Positions 6,480 to 7,429 of a DNA stretch of 7,429 nucleotides are shown piece by piece (position 1 is the first letter of the stretch; each line of letters starts with the position of its first letter). Position numbers and translations under genes: made by a program. The stretch lies in the NCBI GenBank assembly GCA_026394095.1, contig JAPKYY010000419.1:1-7429 (forward strand). Reading direction: 5' to 3'. The DNA comes from Acidobacteriota bacterium. Lineage in GTDB: Bacteria; Acidobacteriota; Terriglobia; Bryobacterales; Bryobacteraceae. Under the pieces are notes generated by a model that was not told the DNA's origin, did not search any database, and was given only the letters and a program-made list of their open reading frames with translations.

Positions 6480-7429
6480 ATGTCTGCCAAATTGCATATG
6501 AACTCACTATTCCACGGGGTCCTAATCTGTCTGAGCTTGACGATGCCCGTCACAGGACAGACCGCTCAGATGACTGGGCGCACGACCGACTCAAGCGGTG
6601 CCGTAGTCATCGGCGCCTTGGTATTCGTGACAAACACCGAAACGGGTGTGCGTCGCGAGATCCAAACCAATCAGGACGGCTATTACTCGGTGCCGTCGCT
6701 GGCGCGTGGCCTCTACACCCTTCGGGTACAACAGGCGGGATTCAAGGAAAGCATCCGTTCAGGGCTCACCTTGGACGAGGGCCAAGCGCTACGCCTAGAT
6801 TTCACCCTGGAACTTGGGGGTGCGTCGGAGAAAATAGAAGTCAGCGGTGCGGCTCCGCTGCTGGAAACCGAAACTTCGACCGTCAGTTCCGTTGTGAACA
6901 ACCAGAGGATTGCGGACATGCCCACCTACGGACGGAACCCACTCCAATTCGCGCTGCTGGTGCCGGGAGTGCGGGCTGTGGGTTCGTTCGGTGACGTGCC
7001 CGTCTCTGCGTTCAGTGGCAACCAGGCTTCCATCGCCGGCGGAGCTGCCTCAACCAATAGCTACCTCGTCGACGGCATTGCTGCGGAGAACTGGGCGTCA
7101 GGCACGCTGATGACTCCACTGTCGGTGGATGCCACCGAGGAGTTTCGTCTGATCATCAGAAACCCGAGCGCGGAATATGGGCGAACCGGTGGCGGAATCA
7201 TGAACCTGATCAGCAAGTCTGGCACAAACCAGTTTCACGGGAGCATGTACCAGTTCAATCGCAACAAAGTGCTCCGGGCTAACGACTTCTTCAGTAATCG
7301 GGCCGGAAGGCCGCGCCAGCCATTCAACTACAACCAGTTTGGCGCCGCAGTCGGCGGGCCTATTAAGAAAGAGAAGACATTTTTCTTCGCCAACTGGGAG
7401 CAGTTCATGCAACGAACCCTCACATCGAC
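6480..7429 (+). CDS. TonB-dependent receptor with carboxypeptidase-regulatory-like domain, Oar type (3' end beyond window)
   Basis: An outer-membrane, TonB-energised receptor for uptake of an unknown ligand, or a structural porin-like member of the Oar group. The 316 residues seen are the N-terminal third or so of proteins usually near 1,000 or more. Residues 1-27 form a Sec signal peptide (LFHGVLICLSLTMPVTGQ). Residues 30-110 are a CarboxypepD-reg-like beta domain with the hallmark GRTTDSSGAVVIGALVFVTN, then TGVRREIQTNQDGYYSVPSL and GLYTLRVQQAGFKES. After the linker VSGAAPLLETETSTVSSVV comes the plug: LPGV-like LLVPGV at 159-164, NSYLVDGI at 193-200, and EEFRLIIRNPSAEYGRTGGG followed by NLISKSGTNQFHGS. 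The barrel begins with NDFFSNRAG and GPIKKEKTFFFANWE. This order is typical of acidobacterial receptors. No TonB box is obvious. It diverges from the membrane regulator, which may control it. Confidence 0.95.
   Translation, partial: MSAKLHMNSLFHGVLICLSLTMPVTGQTAQMTGRTTDSSGAVVIGALVFVTNTETGVRREIQTNQDGYYSVPSLARGLYTLRVQQAGFKESIRSGLTLDEGQALRLDFTLELGGASEKIEVSGAAPLLETETSTVSSVVNNQRIADMPTYGRNPLQFALLVPGVRAVGSFGDVPVSAFSGNQASIAGGAASTNSYLVDGIAAENWASGTLMTPLSVDATEEFRLIIRNPSAEYGRTGGGIMNLISKSGTNQFHGSMYQFNRNKVLRANDFFSNRAGRPRQPFNYNQFGAAVGGPIKKEKTFFFANWEQFMQRTLTS

Overview
The window looks like a chromosomal segment from a member of the Acidobacteriota, probably of the Solibacter/Bryobacter type. This is inferred from gene content rather than a marker gene. 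It holds a TonB-dependent receptor with an N-terminal carboxypeptidase-regulatory-like domain (Oar type), a membrane-anchored regulator with the N-terminal winged-helix-like domain common in that phylum, a Tat-exported Gfo/Idh/MocA oxidoreductase and a Tat-exported sulfatase.

Layout. (a) 1-1020, minus strand: C-terminally truncated aldehyde dehydrogenase of the AldB/ExaC/AcoD group, divergent from the next operon. (b) 1137-4221, plus strand: a two-gene operon with a 7-nt gap, made of an exported Gfo/Idh/MocA oxidoreductase and a Cys-type sulfatase. (c) 4233-4351: a sigma70-like promoter and a complete tRNA-Asn(GTT) with encoded CCA. A perfect 8+8 bp inverted repeat lies across the promoter. 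(d) 4352-5107: a decayed accessory stretch with no intact gene. It contains a pyrimidine tract, a nested stem-loop, a 5' fragment of an integrase-type (rve/DDE) transposase and a 5' fragment of a Vsr mismatch endonuclease gene. (e) 5104-6387, minus strand: a DNA-binding, single-pass membrane protein. (f) 6480-7429, plus strand: the 5' part of a TonB-dependent receptor gene, divergent from (e) across a 92-bp gap.

How the parts may work together. The oxidoreductase and sulfatase both carry twin-arginine leaders and are packed together, so they probably act outside the cytoplasm on the same sulfated carbohydrate or a related compound. The aldehyde dehydrogenase may share a control region with them, but a metabolic link is only a guess. 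The regulator and receptor form a second divergent module, plausibly a membrane sensor controlling an uptake receptor. The tRNA separates the catabolic operon from the remnants, the usual arrangement where mobile DNA has inserted beside a tRNA gene and then decayed, although no integrase or attachment repeat is visible.

The most notable items are the short vsr remnant (46 codons), the transposase fragment next to it, the operator-like dyad inside the tRNA promoter, and the divergent regulator/receptor pair. I did not find a clearly new multi-gene system.
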